Positions 6,814 through 16,055 are shown, numbered from the stretch's first letter. The stretch: DNA of 47,572 bases from JAADDG01 sp964450755 (GCA_964450755.1 CAYVDJ010000004.1:1-47572), one strand, 5' to 3'. Numbers and translations: made by a program. The notes: generated by a model not told the origin, from the letters alone.

Positions 6814-9526
6814 ATCCTGCCTCCTCTAACTGTTTTTTTGTAAATTTGCTCTCTTTTGTTCTTTTTCCGTCTATGATAATTGTGCTTTTTGCCTGATTGC
6901 TTGTTTTAAATCTGACATTTTCAAATCTGCACTTTTTACACTCTATAAATGCCGCTCCGTATTCCTCTTTTTTGATAAAAGTCAAAAGCGCACTTCCGCT
7001 TATGTTCTTAAAAAGGGAATTTTCTATACGGGCACGGGAGAGGTCTTTGCTTACAACTCCGCTTGAGCTGTTTTGAATATCCAGTCCTGATGCAAAAATA
7101 GTTGATTTTTCTCCGACAGATACGGCTTTGTCAGTGATATTTCTAAATGAAACGCCAATAACCTTTATATCGGTTCCCGATACATCTATACCGTCGTTTC
7201 CTATATCGATAAATTTGCTTTTTTTGATTTCTCCTTTTGAAAAATCACTGTCAAAAGCGTCCGCATGAGAGTCTTTTATCGTCATATCCTCTATTTTGAA
7301 AGAGGAACGGACGATATTTAGGGCATCTTCACACTGCATATCCAAAAATTCACTCTTTTTTATATCAACCTCACTCTCATAAAAACTGATACAACCGGTG
7401 ATACCGTAATAATCCTGTCTGTTTTTGAGATAAACTCCTCTCTCTCCTTTAAAAACGGTGTGTATGATTTTGGATTTTTTATCTCCTCTTAGGACAAAAA
7501 TTCCGCCCCATGAACCCATATCTTTAAAAGAGGGATCTGTTTTTATCTTGATGCTAACCGGTTTTAAAGCACTCCCAAGAGACATGAGAGAACCTTCTAT
7601 TTTCAGTAAAGCTCCGTTTTTAAACTCTATATTGACTCCCTCTTCAAAAAGCACACTCCATCCATCTTTTAAAACATAACTTTTGTCAATTGTGTAATTT
7701 CCCTCTTTAAAAATTACTCTTTTGTTTTTTTTGTCAATATTGATATGATTTTTCTCTGCGTATAAAAAGAAATCTGAAAATCCAAAATAATGATCTCTAA
7801 ATTGCAAAGGTGCAAAAGTGCTGAACTTTTTGTTTTTATATCTGTAATCTATTTTTATACGGTATTTATTTGGGAAAGCGGGATTTTTGATAAATCTTTT
7901 GGTGATGATATGAATTTTCTTGTCTTTTTTAAAAGGATTCAGAGTAAAAGGGCTGTTTGTGATGATCTTTTTATTTCCCTTTTTATCAATATAGCAGATA
8001 TTTTCTATCTTTATGGGGTTTGTTGTCTGATTTTTGATTTCCAGTAAAATATCACTCTCTTTTAAAAAAGCAAAAGCTCTTATATGTGATGCCAGAGGAA
8101 CACCAAGTTTTTCATATCCTCCTACACCCCAGATACCGTCATTTTTATAATGGGTTCTGTAATTTTCTTTTTTGAATGAATCATAATTTTTATAAAGATA
8201 TTTTATAAAAATCCTTAGATTTTCTCTTAGTGTTTGGATATCGACTTTTTTATAATTCATGCCGTCTATCGACATCAGATAGAGCCATCTTTGTTGCAGA
8301 TTTTCATACTCTTTTATAAATTTGGGATCATAAAATTCATTTTCCAGTTTTTTCAGACTTTTTATGCACTCTTTTAAAAATTTGTCATCTTTGCGAAAAT
8401 TGAAGAAATTTTTGCTTGTATCCAGTTTTGGATCGACATAAAAAGGATTTGGTATATTATCAAAGGCTACAGGTTCAAGGAGTGATGTAATGGGATTGAA
8501 ATAAAATCTTTTGTTTTGATAGTAGATTCCGTGATATGCTCCCCAGATATTTTCAAGTATCCACCACATACTCATGCTTTTATAATCAAATACTTTATAA
8601 GGAGGAAGCTTCTCATCTATATAATCTCTAAGCAGAGATTGCGCTTTTATCGTATTGTTGGTTTTTATCGTTCCTTTTATATATTTTGGCTGTTTAAACT
8701 CCTTTACGGGATAATCATTAAATATATTGATAACCCAATCGGGATGAAGGTTGTGCTTTTTGAGATCCACTTTTGAAACATTGTAGTTTAAATCCCTCTG
8801 TTTCCATATCACATCTTCATCAATAGCCAAAACAGGTCCCTCTCTTCTGTCTTGAGACTCGACAAGCTCTTTTGAAAAATGCTCTTCCAAAGCCATTATA
8901 CCTATCTTGTAACCGTTTATACGGACATCTGTCAAAAAATATCTCGGAGCCAAAACGCCGTTTTTTCTCATCATCCAAAGGATCATAGCTTCATGGTGAT
9001 AATTTCTGGTTTTGGGATGTTGAATGGAGAGTTTTTTCATACCGAAAATATACTCTTTTCCTCTTACTTTTATTCTGAATGAGAGTTTTTTTGGTTCTTC
9101 AAGATGATCTCCCCAATCTCCTTTGAGACGAAGATAGGTTTTGACTTTTCTTTTTTCTTTGCCGTTATCGGTAACTATCGTCGCTTTAACCCAGTCACTG
9201 TCATCACTAAGAAGAATAGGTTTTGGTTTTTCAAGCGTCTTTTTTCTTTTTGTCTCTATCTTTCTCAAAGCCGCATTACTCATATATATTTCCAAAATCG
9301 GCAACTCTTCTTTGCTTATCTTTTTCCTCTCTATATCAAAGGCGATATTTTCAAAATCTCTGAAAAGATTTCCTGTAAATGTTCTGAGAGCCGAAGGGAT
9401 GTTTTTATTGTTTTCAAAAGCGCTGAAGCTCTCTCTTATCTCTTTTGAATGGGTATATATATAAGAAAGAGATAAAAAAAGAGCAAAAGCCAAAGCAAGT
9501 ATGAAAAAAAGTTTTTTTAAAGACAT
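6797..9526 (-). CDS. CotH-like kinase fused to a right-handed beta-helix domain
   Basis: An N-terminal membrane anchor or signal (residues 5-25) is followed by a CotH-type domain at about 75-370. It shows LRLKGDWGDH, LSFRIKV, a block near 195-215 with GYKIGIMALEEHF, and the end motif YFNPITSLLEPVAFDNIPN carrying acidic Asp356. CotH proteins in Bacillus are atypical secreted protein kinases. The upstream CotH block that usually carries a second acidic ligand reads WGAYHG here, so activity is uncertain. Residues of about 600-870 form repeated beta-helix coils (for example HADAFDSDFSKGEIKKSKF, NDGIDVSGTDI), a fold typical of polysaccharide binding or cleavage. It lies 3 nt from DUF4956. The product is probably exported to the periplasm. 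Confidence 0.8.
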   Translation of the reverse strand: MSLKKLFFILALAFALFLSLSYIYTHSKEIRESFSAFENNKNIPSALRTFTGNLFRDFENIAFDIERKKISKEELPILEIYMSNAALRKIETKRKKTLEKPKPILLSDDSDWVKATIVTDNGKEKRKVKTYLRLKGDWGDHLEEPKKLSFRIKVRGKEYIFGMKKLSIQHPKTRNYHHEAMILWMMRKNGVLAPRYFLTDVRINGYKIGIMALEEHFSKELVESQDRREGPVLAIDEDVIWKQRDLNYNVSKVDLKKHNLHPDWVINIFNDYPVKEFKQPKYIKGTIKTNNTIKAQSLLRDYIDEKLPPYKVFDYKSMSMWWILENIWGAYHGIYYQNKRFYFNPITSLLEPVAFDNIPNPFYVDPKLDTSKNFFNFRKDDKFLKECIKSLKKLENEFYDPKFIKEYENLQQRWLYLMSIDGMNYKKVDIQTLRENLRIFIKYLYKNYDSFKKENYRTHYKNDGIWGVGGYEKLGVPLASHIRAFAFLKESDILLEIKNQTTNPIKIENICYIDKKGNKKIITNSPFTLNPFKKDKKIHIITKRFIKNPAFPNKYRIKIDYRYKNKKFSTFAPLQFRDHYFGFSDFFLYAEKNHINIDKKNKRVIFKEGNYTIDKSYVLKDGWSVLFEEGVNIEFKNGALLKIEGSLMSLGSALKPVSIKIKTDPSFKDMGSWGGIFVLRGDKKSKIIHTVFKGERGVYLKNRQDYYGITGCISFYESEVDIKKSEFLDMQCEDALNIVRSSFKIEDMTIKDSHADAFDSDFSKGEIKKSKFIDIGNDGIDVSGTDIKVIGVSFRNITDKAVSVGEKSTIFASGLDIQNSSSGVVSKDLSRARIENSLFKNISGSALLTFIKKEEYGAAFIECKKCRFENVRFKTSNQAKSTIIIDGKRTKESKFTKKQLEEAGYVIAK

Positions 9527-9529
9527 TTT

Positions 9530-10207
9530 CTAAGTAATTACTCTTGAATTATCAGAAAAAGAGAGTTCATATCTGACCCCCGTGCTTTTTAGCTTAGAAA
9601 CCATATCATCAAACAATTTACTGTAAAATTTAGATAATTCTATTAAGATTTCCAGTCTTTCACCATTTTCATAAACTCTTTTTATTTTATAGGCAATCTT
9701 TTTCTCCTCCAGAAATTTCTTTATCAAATCAAGATTTACGGAGTGTTTGTCATCTTTGAACAAAACCAAATCAGCAAATGTCGAGATACTTTTCATCTGC
9801 TTTTTCTTGTCCAGAGCATAAGGAAGCATTGCCAAAACGATCACTGCAAAAGAGATAACGGTGGGGAATACCTGATTTGCCCCAAGACCCAAACCTATCG
9901 CTATGGCTATGAAGATATACAAAAGCTCTTCTGGTTCTTTTATCGGAGTTCTGAATCTTACTATCGATAATGCTCCTACCAGTCCAAGAGAGAGAGCAAT
10001 GGAAGATTTGATAATTGTTATGATAAGAATCATTCCGGGGATCAGCATCAAAAATATAGGCAGATACTGTTTGGTATCTACAATTATCCTTGTTGATTTT
10101 CCTATTATATATGCCCAGATGACTGCTATAACAAGTCCTATTGAGAGATTTCTAAGAAGTTCCAAAACAGGAACATCCGCTACTGTATAAGGATTAAGAA
10201 AATCCAT
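9530..10207 (-). CDS. DUF4956 integral membrane protein
   Basis: The N-terminal 130 residues hold about four transmembrane helices, including the conserved block SLGLVGALSIVRFRTPIKEPEELLYIFIAIAIGLGLGANQ (about residues 72-112), which is diagnostic for DUF4956. A soluble domain of about 90 residues follows. The family function is unknown. Across many phyla it co-occurs with VTC and CotH proteins, as here. It is the first gene of the operon, behind a TATAAT box and a good AAGGAAAGG site. Confidence 0.85.
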   Translation of the reverse strand: MDFLNPYTVADVPVLELLRNLSIGLVIAVIWAYIIGKSTRIIVDTKQYLPIFLMLIPGMILIITIIKSSIALSLGLVGALSIVRFRTPIKEPEELLYIFIAIAIGLGLGANQVFPTVISFAVIVLAMLPYALDKKKQMKSISTFADLVLFKDDKHSVNLDLIKKFLEEKKIAYKIKRVYENGERLEILIELSKFYSKLFDDMVSKLKSTGVRYELSFSDNSRVIT

Positions 10208-10240
10208 AAACCAACCTTTCCTTTTGAATTCTAAAGGTTA

Positions 10241-10246
10241 ATTATA
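10241..10246 (-). promoter_or_regulatory. Extended -10 promoter of the DUF4956-CotH-VTC operon
   Basis: On the minus strand the sequence reads TGTTATAAT, an extended -10, 34 nt before the DUF4956 ATG. No clear -35 is visible, which is usual in this group. Confidence 0.5.
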
Positions 10247-10348
10247 ACAATATTGTTTAATAGTGAAGTTAATATTTTTTAATAGTTTTTCTTCTTAATA
10301 AATAATAATTTAGATTAGTAAAATAATTTTATTAGAAAGAGAGGGAGG

Positions 10349-11134
10349 TTATCGGCTATAATTTTTCTTTTGTTTTTTCTTTACTTGATCCGGCTTGGCA
10401 AAATATAAAAGATCTTCTGTAGAGTAGATATTTTCAGGCAGGTTTTTCAAAGCCTCTTCAAAAACTTTCAAAGCGCTAAAAGCGTCAGCCTGTGCTCTGT
10501 GGTGGGTGGGAGTATCGATATTCAGGTGTTCAATCAGATATGCAAGACCATATCTTTCAGCTTCTATCGTTTTTTTTGCCAAATCTATCGTACAGAGTTT
10601 TCTGTTTAAAAGTTTTCCGTAACCGAGTCGGTATAAAGAGTTGGAGATAAAATTGAAATCAAAATTTACATTATGGGCTACAAAAATATGATCTGCCAAA
10701 AAAAGTTTAAAATCATAAAGAACTTTTTTTAACGAAGCCGCATTTTTTAGATCTTCTGTTTTTATATTTGTTATTTTTGTTATATAGTTTGGTACAAAAT
10801 CGCTGTAAACCAAAGAGCCGAAACGATCTATCACTTTTCCGTTTTGATATTTTATAGCGCCTATTTCTATGATCTGATTTGTTATGGGGCTGTTTCCGTT
10901 TGTTTCTATATCTACAAAACAAAAAATCTGATCTTTGTAAGGAGTGGAGAGGGTTTTTAGATAGATTTCATCATTTTTTTCCACTATCGGCAAACCGAAC
11001 AGTTGCAAAAACTCCAGACTTTCATTCTCTTCAAACAAAGAGTCGCTTTTGAGATCAGCTATCATATAATCAAACTCATATCTTGATATTTTCTCTTTTG
11101 TAAGCTTTCTAATCAGAGGTTCATATTTATTCAT
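10349..11134 (-). CDS. DEDDh 3'-5' exonuclease (DnaQ/PolIII epsilon-like)
   Basis: The exonuclease core begins at about residue 70 with the ExoI motif FCFVDIETNG, followed by ExoII HNVNFDF and ExoIII HHRAQADA, which supply the DEDDh catalytic residues. An N-terminal extension of about 65 residues (TKEKISRYEFDYMIADL) is typical of Campylobacterota DnaQ-like proteins. Its role is proofreading or nucleic acid trimming; whether it is the replicative epsilon subunit cannot be told. The ATG overlaps the trpF end by 8 nt, so it is translationally coupled. Confidence 0.88.
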   Translation of the reverse strand: MNKYEPLIRKLTKEKISRYEFDYMIADLKSDSLFEENESLEFLQLFGLPIVEKNDEIYLKTLSTPYKDQIFCFVDIETNGNSPITNQIIEIGAIKYQNGKVIDRFGSLVYSDFVPNYITKITNIKTEDLKNAASLKKVLYDFKLFLADHIFVAHNVNFDFNFISNSLYRLGYGKLLNRKLCTIDLAKKTIEAERYGLAYLIEHLNIDTPTHHRAQADAFSALKVFEEALKNLPENIYSTEDLLYFAKPDQVKKKQKKNYSR

Positions 11135-11717
11135 TTTTTACTGCTTCTATAAAATCTTTGATTTTTTGATGATCTTTTTTCCCTTTTTCTATTTCAACAC
11201 CACTACTGACATCAAGAGCATAAAATCCCAGCCCTTTGACATCCAAAACATTTTGAGGTGTCAAACCTCCTGCCAAAATGATTTTTGAGGTATCGATATC
11301 ATCAAACCAGCCGATATCTATCCTCTTGCCCTCTCCCCCGTAACTCTCTACAAACGCATCTACTATTCTGTATTCGTTTTGATATCGTAAAACATCTTTT
11401 TTTTCTTTTGCTCTTACTACTTTGATATGTTTTATTTTTAACCCGTTATAAAAATCTTCATCCGCTTCAAAATGAATTTGAGCCAAATCCATTTTGGCAA
11501 AGTTACAGACATCATTGACAAAATCACTCTTGCAGTTTACAAAAAGTCCTACACTCATAACAAAAGGAGGCAGTTTTTCTACGATCTCTTTTGCCTTTTG
11601 CGGTGTTATATATCTTGGAGATTTATCATAAAAAACAAACCCCAAAGCATCTGCTCCGGCTTTTGAAGCCACCAGTGCATCTTTTTGATTTGTAATACCG
11701 CAGATTTTTACTTTCAC
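11127..11717 (-). CDS. trpF: Phosphoribosylanthranilate isomerase
   Basis: Catalyses the third step of tryptophan synthesis. The KICGI N-terminus carries the catalytic Cys, and ADALGFVFYDKSPRYI, LAGGLTPQNV and ALDVSSGVE are all family hallmarks. It is 196 aa, a complete single TIM barrel. The start is GTG, 5 nt after the rpe stop, with AAAGG upstream. No other trp gene is nearby, so the gene is separated from the rest of the pathway. Confidence 0.95.
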   Translation of the reverse strand: MKVKICGITNQKDALVASKAGADALGFVFYDKSPRYITPQKAKEIVEKLPPFVMSVGLFVNCKSDFVNDVCNFAKMDLAQIHFEADEDFYNGLKIKHIKVVRAKEKKDVLRYQNEYRIVDAFVESYGGEGKRIDIGWFDDIDTSKIILAGGLTPQNVLDVKGLGFYALDVSSGVEIEKGKKDHQKIKDFIEAVKNE

Positions 11718-11722
11718 CCTTG

Positions 11723-12364
11723 CTAAACCTTTAAACTCTCTATCGCTTTTTTGTAATCACCGCTTTTATAGACATAACTTCCGGCTACCACGATATCAAC
11801 TCCGGCATTTTTTAAATCTTTTATATTTTTATTATTTACTCCGCCGTCAACTTCTATCAAAGCGGATGAATTTTTCCTCAAAATCATCTCTTTTACTCTT
11901 TTTGCTTTCTCCAAAACAGTTGGTATAAACTTCTGTCCGCCAAATCCGGGATTTACACTCATAAGAAGCACCATATCAAGATCGTTGATGATATATTCGA
12001 GATTTTGTTCTATCGAATGGGGATTTAGTGATATGGCGGCATCTATTCCCAAATCTTTTATTTTTTGAATAAGTCTGTGAGGATGATTTTCACTCTCTAT
12101 ATGAAAAGTTATATATTTTGGTTTCAGATGGGCAAACAGATCTACAAAAAAACTGTTGTTTTTTACCATCAAATGGATATCAAGAGGTTTTGTGGCGGCT
12201 TTTGCCACCGCATCCACTACAACCGGACCTATTGTAAGATTTGGAACGAAATGACCGTCCATAACATCTACATGCACAAGATCACATCCGGCTTCACAAA
12301 CAGCCTTTATTTCATTGTCCAATCTGCCAAAATCCGCCGATAAAATACTCGGAGCAATTTGCAT
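11723..12364 (-). CDS. rpe: Ribulose-phosphate 3-epimerase
   Basis: Interconverts ribulose 5-phosphate and xylulose 5-phosphate in the pentose phosphate pathway and Calvin-type cycles. The N-terminal IAPSILSADFGRL, the metal and acid motif HVDVMDGHFVPNLTIGP, DIHLMV, the loop MSVNPGFGGQKFIP and EVDGGVN are all present, as is the C-terminal AGSYVY. It is 213 aa, full length. It starts the rpe-trpF-exonuclease operon, with AAGGGTG before the ATG. Confidence 0.96.
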   Translation of the reverse strand: MQIAPSILSADFGRLDNEIKAVCEAGCDLVHVDVMDGHFVPNLTIGPVVVDAVAKAATKPLDIHLMVKNNSFFVDLFAHLKPKYITFHIESENHPHRLIQKIKDLGIDAAISLNPHSIEQNLEYIINDLDMVLLMSVNPGFGGQKFIPTVLEKAKRVKEMILRKNSSALIEVDGGVNNKNIKDLKNAGVDIVVAGSYVYKSGDYKKAIESLKV

Positions 12365-12430
12365 TAATCACCCTTGTTATGAAAATAAATTAAAGTCTAT
12401 CTATATTTTAATAAAAAGAGGATAAAAAAA

Positions 12431-14365
12431 TCAAATATTACTTCTATGAATCACTTGAAAATCTTTATTCTCCTCATTTTTTGGTTTTATCATGATCAAT
12501 TTGGAGTTTTCCCCTCGATCAGGATAGTAAGTAATATTTTTGGCGGGGGATAGAAGTTTAAAAATTACTTCATTAAAATCAGTCCATAGTGAGTGGTTGA
12601 TAATCCTTGCTTTAAAGATACTTTTTTGCAGATCGATTAACTCTTTCTCCTTTTGACGCAGAGTCTCTTTGTCCTCTTTTATCCTGTTTTGTATAAGTTC
12701 GTAATTTTGCTGTAATTTCTCAAATTTGTTTATCTTATCCACAAATGCTTTTGGCGGCTGTTTTTTAAACTTTTCATACTCTTTTATCTTTTTTCTTATT
12801 CCGGCTATCGTATCGGCATTTTTATCTATAACAGCCTGTTTCTCCAAGCCTTTTTTAGGCAAAACGGCAAGAGAATTTTTAAGAGCTTTGATAGTCTGTT
12901 TGATCTCGTCTCTTTTTTTCATAAAGTCTTCTTCTATAGTCGGATCAACGATAAATTTGTTGTCATTTCCTTTTAACTCTTTTATCTCTATAAGCAGTGA
13001 AGTTGTAAGTTTTACATTGGACATAAGCTGTTTGATGATGATCTTTTTGGCTGTTACTTTTCCTCCTATTGCCTGAGATATTTTAACGACATCTCCTATG
13101 ACTTCTCCTCCTTCTAGGCGATTGATTAGGATCTCTTTTCCTTTTATATAGCCTCTGTGGACATTGATTCTGCCGCTTTTTGTGTAAATTTTGGAAGTTT
13201 TATGGGTTTGTCCTCCCACTTTGATATCATTTGATTTTAAAATTGCTCCGGCTCCGATATTTCCCTGTATCTCGATCTCCGATGTCTCTATGTGCATACC
13301 TGCTCCGACTGCATCATTATATATGTTTTTATCTTTTATACGAAGTTTTACATTTGTATCGGTTCCGGTTTCTATGGATCCTGTGGATTTGAAATTAACC
13401 TCTTTGACTTCCATCTGATCTTGGATATCATAAGTATTTTTTTTGATTTCGTTTACATAGCCCTCTTTGTCTGCAATATAAAGTATCCTCTCATCATCCT
13501 CTTTTATGATGATATTTTCGGTAACTTTTATCATATCTTTATATTTTTCCACCGGCTCTTTGATTTTTATAAATTTTCCCTGACAATTTCTGCCATAGCT
13601 GCCCTTTTGGGGTTTTATATACTCTATAACCGTTTCTCCCTTGTTTACGGGCAGGGCATAACCTCTTTTTGCATGATCGATTTTTCCGTTTTCATCTTCT
13701 TGTTTAAATTTTTTCTTATAATGCATGATGATATTGTCATTGATACTTTTTTTGGGTTCAAGTCCCATACATGCCACAAAAGTATGATCCTCTTTTAAGA
13801 ACTTATCTATTTTGATTTTATCTACTATCTTTTTTACCTCTTTTTCAAGTTCATCATCAAAAATTCCAAGCATTATATTGGAGCGAACCTTCTTTTTGTT
13901 GATTTCATGTATCAGATTTTGTTCAAGTTTTGACGAGTAGTGGATATCATTGTTTTTTTTGACATTTACTATGACTTTTGTAAAAAGTTTATTGGCTCCT
14001 ATGCCTACTTTTAAGGCAAACGGTTCGTAATCTTCGTCTTTGGCAAATATTTCCACTTTATATATCTGTTTTATCAATAGATCCGGATTTAAAAAGAAAC
14101 TGTTTTTATCGATGGTTTCCAGACTCTTTTTCTCAATCTGCAACCAATCGCTTCCTTTTTTTCCGTTATCTTTAAAGTAGGTTTTATACTCTAAAAGGAT
14201 AAAATCCAAATCTTCGATATTTATATGCATACTTCTTGAAAAGCTTTTTAGTTCATTGAGTACATTTTCTGTTTCCAAAATGACATTGTCAAACTCTTTT
14301 TCTTTTTCTATAACCGTATTGTCTGAAGTTTCGCTTTTTTTCATAAATTTATCAAATAAACCCAA
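12431..14365 (-). CDS. FapA/DUF342 domain protein
   Basis: The central part (about 230-470) matches the DUF342 beta-helical region of flagellar assembly protein A, with KGYVNEI, VKEVNFKSTGSIETGTDTNVKLRIK, AVGAGMHIE, IQGNIGAGAILKS and VHRGYIKGKEI. A coiled coil follows at about 475-590. In Vibrio, FapA affects flagellar pole assembly. No flagellar genes are in this window, so only the domain is assigned. The start is probably TTG, since AAGGAAAG sits 5 nt upstream; an ATG seven codons later is the alternative. It is monocistronic, downstream of the porin terminator. Confidence 0.8.
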   Translation of the reverse strand: MGLFDKFMKKSETSDNTVIEKEKEFDNVILETENVLNELKSFSRSMHINIEDLDFILLEYKTYFKDNGKKGSDWLQIEKKSLETIDKNSFFLNPDLLIKQIYKVEIFAKDEDYEPFALKVGIGANKLFTKVIVNVKKNNDIHYSSKLEQNLIHEINKKKVRSNIMLGIFDDELEKEVKKIVDKIKIDKFLKEDHTFVACMGLEPKKSINDNIIMHYKKKFKQEDENGKIDHAKRGYALPVNKGETVIEYIKPQKGSYGRNCQGKFIKIKEPVEKYKDMIKVTENIIIKEDDERILYIADKEGYVNEIKKNTYDIQDQMEVKEVNFKSTGSIETGTDTNVKLRIKDKNIYNDAVGAGMHIETSEIEIQGNIGAGAILKSNDIKVGGQTHKTSKIYTKSGRINVHRGYIKGKEILINRLEGGEVIGDVVKISQAIGGKVTAKKIIIKQLMSNVKLTTSLLIEIKELKGNDNKFIVDPTIEEDFMKKRDEIKQTIKALKNSLAVLPKKGLEKQAVIDKNADTIAGIRKKIKEYEKFKKQPPKAFVDKINKFEKLQQNYELIQNRIKEDKETLRQKEKELIDLQKSIFKARIINHSLWTDFNEVIFKLLSPAKNITYYPDRGENSKLIMIKPKNEENKDFQVIHRSNI

Positions 14366-14450
14366 AAATCTTTCCTTGATTAAATTATTGATATATAAAG
14401 CTAATATCGTAAGAAATGAGAGTTTGTTTAGGGGTAGGAGAAGAAAAGAT

Positions 14451-14472
14451 CGGCAGGTATTAAAACCTGCCG
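14451..14472 (-). terminator. Intrinsic terminator of the porin gene
   Basis: CGGCAGGT and ACCTGCCG form a perfect 8-bp GC-rich stem with a 6-nt loop. On the minus strand it is followed by ATCTTTTCTT, and it begins 11 nt after the porin stop. Confidence 0.8.
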
Positions 14473-14483
14473 AAAAATGATAA

Positions 14484-15725
14484 TTAAAAGTTATATGTTA
14501 AATAAGCCTGAAGCGTATTAAAATTATCACCGCCGTTTACATCATCGGCTTTTGTATAGATGTAGGCAAAACTTACATCAAGAGGACCGTAGGATTTAGC
14601 AGCGCTCAAAGTAAATTCCGTCATGTCCACATTTGCATTGTCATTTGAACTGTTTGTATAGTAGAGTCCAAAATCAGCAGTATTTTGTATAGAATACTCT
14701 AAAGTAATGTTATAGGAATCAGCACCTGCTGCACTTACATAACCAAAATTCCACCAAGCTTCGGTATAAAGTTTTGATTGGGCTCCGCTTGTGCCGGTAG
14801 CTGTATTTGCTATATTGACAACTCCGTCTTCATCGCAAGAGGAGTAGGCAACACTTGCACTTAAACCGTTTTGAAAATCATATCCCAGTTTAACAGCCCA
14901 CGCTTTTGAATCGTCTGCATGAAAATCATCATCAGGAGAGATATTTGCATATTGTACTCCGATTGTAAGTTTTGAAACTGCAGAGGGTGTCATGTCTCCT
15001 TGAAGCCAATAGGCATGAGCGATATCTACTACATCATAATACCATGCTTCAAATGTAAGATCGGAAACTATCTTTGTGATAATACCTGCCGCATAAGCAC
15101 CTGAAGCTCTGTTGGTGGACAAGACATCATCTATCGCAGAACCGTAAGTTCTAAAAGGATCTTTTCCTCCCGCAGCAGCTTGAACTACAGAAAAACCGGA
15201 TGCTCCGTTGCCTCTTCCGATCCATGCGCCTACCAGCGTGGTGTCTTTAATATCACTGTTTAAGATAACAGCTGCGTCAAAAGTATTTTCAGCCGTATTC
15301 CATGTTTCGCTGAAAGCCAAAGGAGTATCCAGAGTTTGGCGACCTACTTTTATAGTGGTATTTCCGAAAACTTTTGCCAAATATGCCTCTTTCAGCCACC
15401 ATTGGGTATCTAAGATATCACTTCCGTTTGCACTGTTGTCAAAACCAGCCCAGATACTGCTTACAAGATTGTTTTCAAGTCCCAATGTACTAAGACCCGT
15501 AACTGTTGCGCCAAATTTGACGCCTCCTTCCAAATCGGCACTCATACCAAGATCAGCGGCAGCCTGTCCCATTGCTCCCGCTTTGTCAAAAAGGTCGGCA
15601 TTTCCCAAATCACTTGTTGAATAAAACAATTTGGCATTTCCGTTAAATTTGATATTATTTACATTCGCAGATGCACCCATTACAAGCAGTGTAACCACTG
15701 CCAGGCTTAATTTGATAGATTTCAT
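14484..15725 (-). CDS. Major outer-membrane porin
   Basis: A clear signal peptide (MKSIKLSLAVVTLLVMGASA, cleaved near residue 20) is followed by alternating beta-strands, and the protein ends in an aromatic terminal strand (LQAYLTYNF), the BamA recognition signal of outer-membrane barrels. It is 413 aa, acidic and Asn/Gly-rich, and resembles the Opr/major-outer-membrane-protein porins of Campylobacterota. The DTQWWLKEAYLAKVFGNTTIKVGRQTLDTPLAFSETW segment is typical of that family. It carries its own strong promoter, AAGGAG and terminator, consistent with high expression. The transported solute is unknown. Confidence 0.88.
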   Translation of the reverse strand: MKSIKLSLAVVTLLVMGASANVNNIKFNGNAKLFYSTSDLGNADLFDKAGAMGQAAADLGMSADLEGGVKFGATVTGLSTLGLENNLVSSIWAGFDNSANGSDILDTQWWLKEAYLAKVFGNTTIKVGRQTLDTPLAFSETWNTAENTFDAAVILNSDIKDTTLVGAWIGRGNGASGFSVVQAAAGGKDPFRTYGSAIDDVLSTNRASGAYAAGIITKIVSDLTFEAWYYDVVDIAHAYWLQGDMTPSAVSKLTIGVQYANISPDDDFHADDSKAWAVKLGYDFQNGLSASVAYSSCDEDGVVNIANTATGTSGAQSKLYTEAWWNFGYVSAAGADSYNITLEYSIQNTADFGLYYTNSSNDNANVDMTEFTLSAAKSYGPLDVSFAYIYTKADDVNGGDNFNTLQAYLTYNF

Positions 15726-15763
15726 ATATAACTCCTTTTTATCTGTTTATTGGTAAAAAGGAA

Positions 15764-15769
15764 ATTATA
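15764..15769 (-). promoter_or_regulatory. -10 box of the porin gene
   Basis: TATAAT on the minus strand lies 38 nt upstream of the ATG, with AAAAAGGAG close to the start. The upstream region is T-rich. Confidence 0.55.
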
Positions 15770-15825
15770 CATAAATAAATTCATTATTTTTACTATAAAG
15801 TGATTAAAAAATAATCAATATTTTA

Positions 15826-15834
15826 TGCTATAAT
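15826..15834 (+). promoter_or_regulatory. Extended -10 promoter for the small membrane protein
   Basis: TGCTATAAT, a perfect extended -10, lies 56 nt upstream of the small ORF at 15891 and diverges from the porin promoter. Confidence 0.5.
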
Positions 15835-15890
15835 CAAAACAGATTATTTTGGTATAGAAACTCTGTTTTGTGTGAAAAGGAGATTTACAG

Positions 15891-16052
15891 ATGAAAGAGG
15901 AATTTAAAAAGAAACTGCCGCTTTATATTTTGATAGCTTTTTTGGTAGCTACGATGATCTATATATTTGCGGCACCTGTTTATATCATGAAAAATATAGA
16001 AAAAGACAGTAAAAAGCCAAAGAGTGAGAGAGTTTATTCCCACTCTCCCTAA
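15891..16052 (+). CDS. Small single-pass membrane protein (53 aa)
   Basis: The ORF is short but well supported: an extended -10 at 15826, AAAAGGAG 7 nt before the ATG, and a sensible product. A basic N-terminus (MKEEFKKK) is followed by one transmembrane helix (about residues 9-32), then a Lys/Ser-rich tail (IEKDSKKPKSERV). It is convergent with the coiled-coil gene, 3 nt apart. The N-in, C-out topology predicted by the positive charges is uncertain because the tail is also basic. No family is recognised. Confidence 0.65.
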   Translation: MKEEFKKKLPLYILIAFLVATMIYIFAAPVYIMKNIEKDSKKPKSERVYSHSP

Positions 16053-16055
16053 AGA

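Noticed and set aside
13292..13798. 168-codon open frame on the plus strand, antisense to the FapA/DUF342 gene
   Set aside because: The translation is Phe/Ile/Tyr-rich low-complexity sequence typical of the reverse complement of Lys/Asp/Glu-rich coding DNA. The minus-strand frame has clear domain motifs.
12431..14365. Assigning the DUF342 protein as a flagellar gene
   Set aside because: Only the domain is shared with FapA; no flagellar or chemotaxis gene lies in the window.
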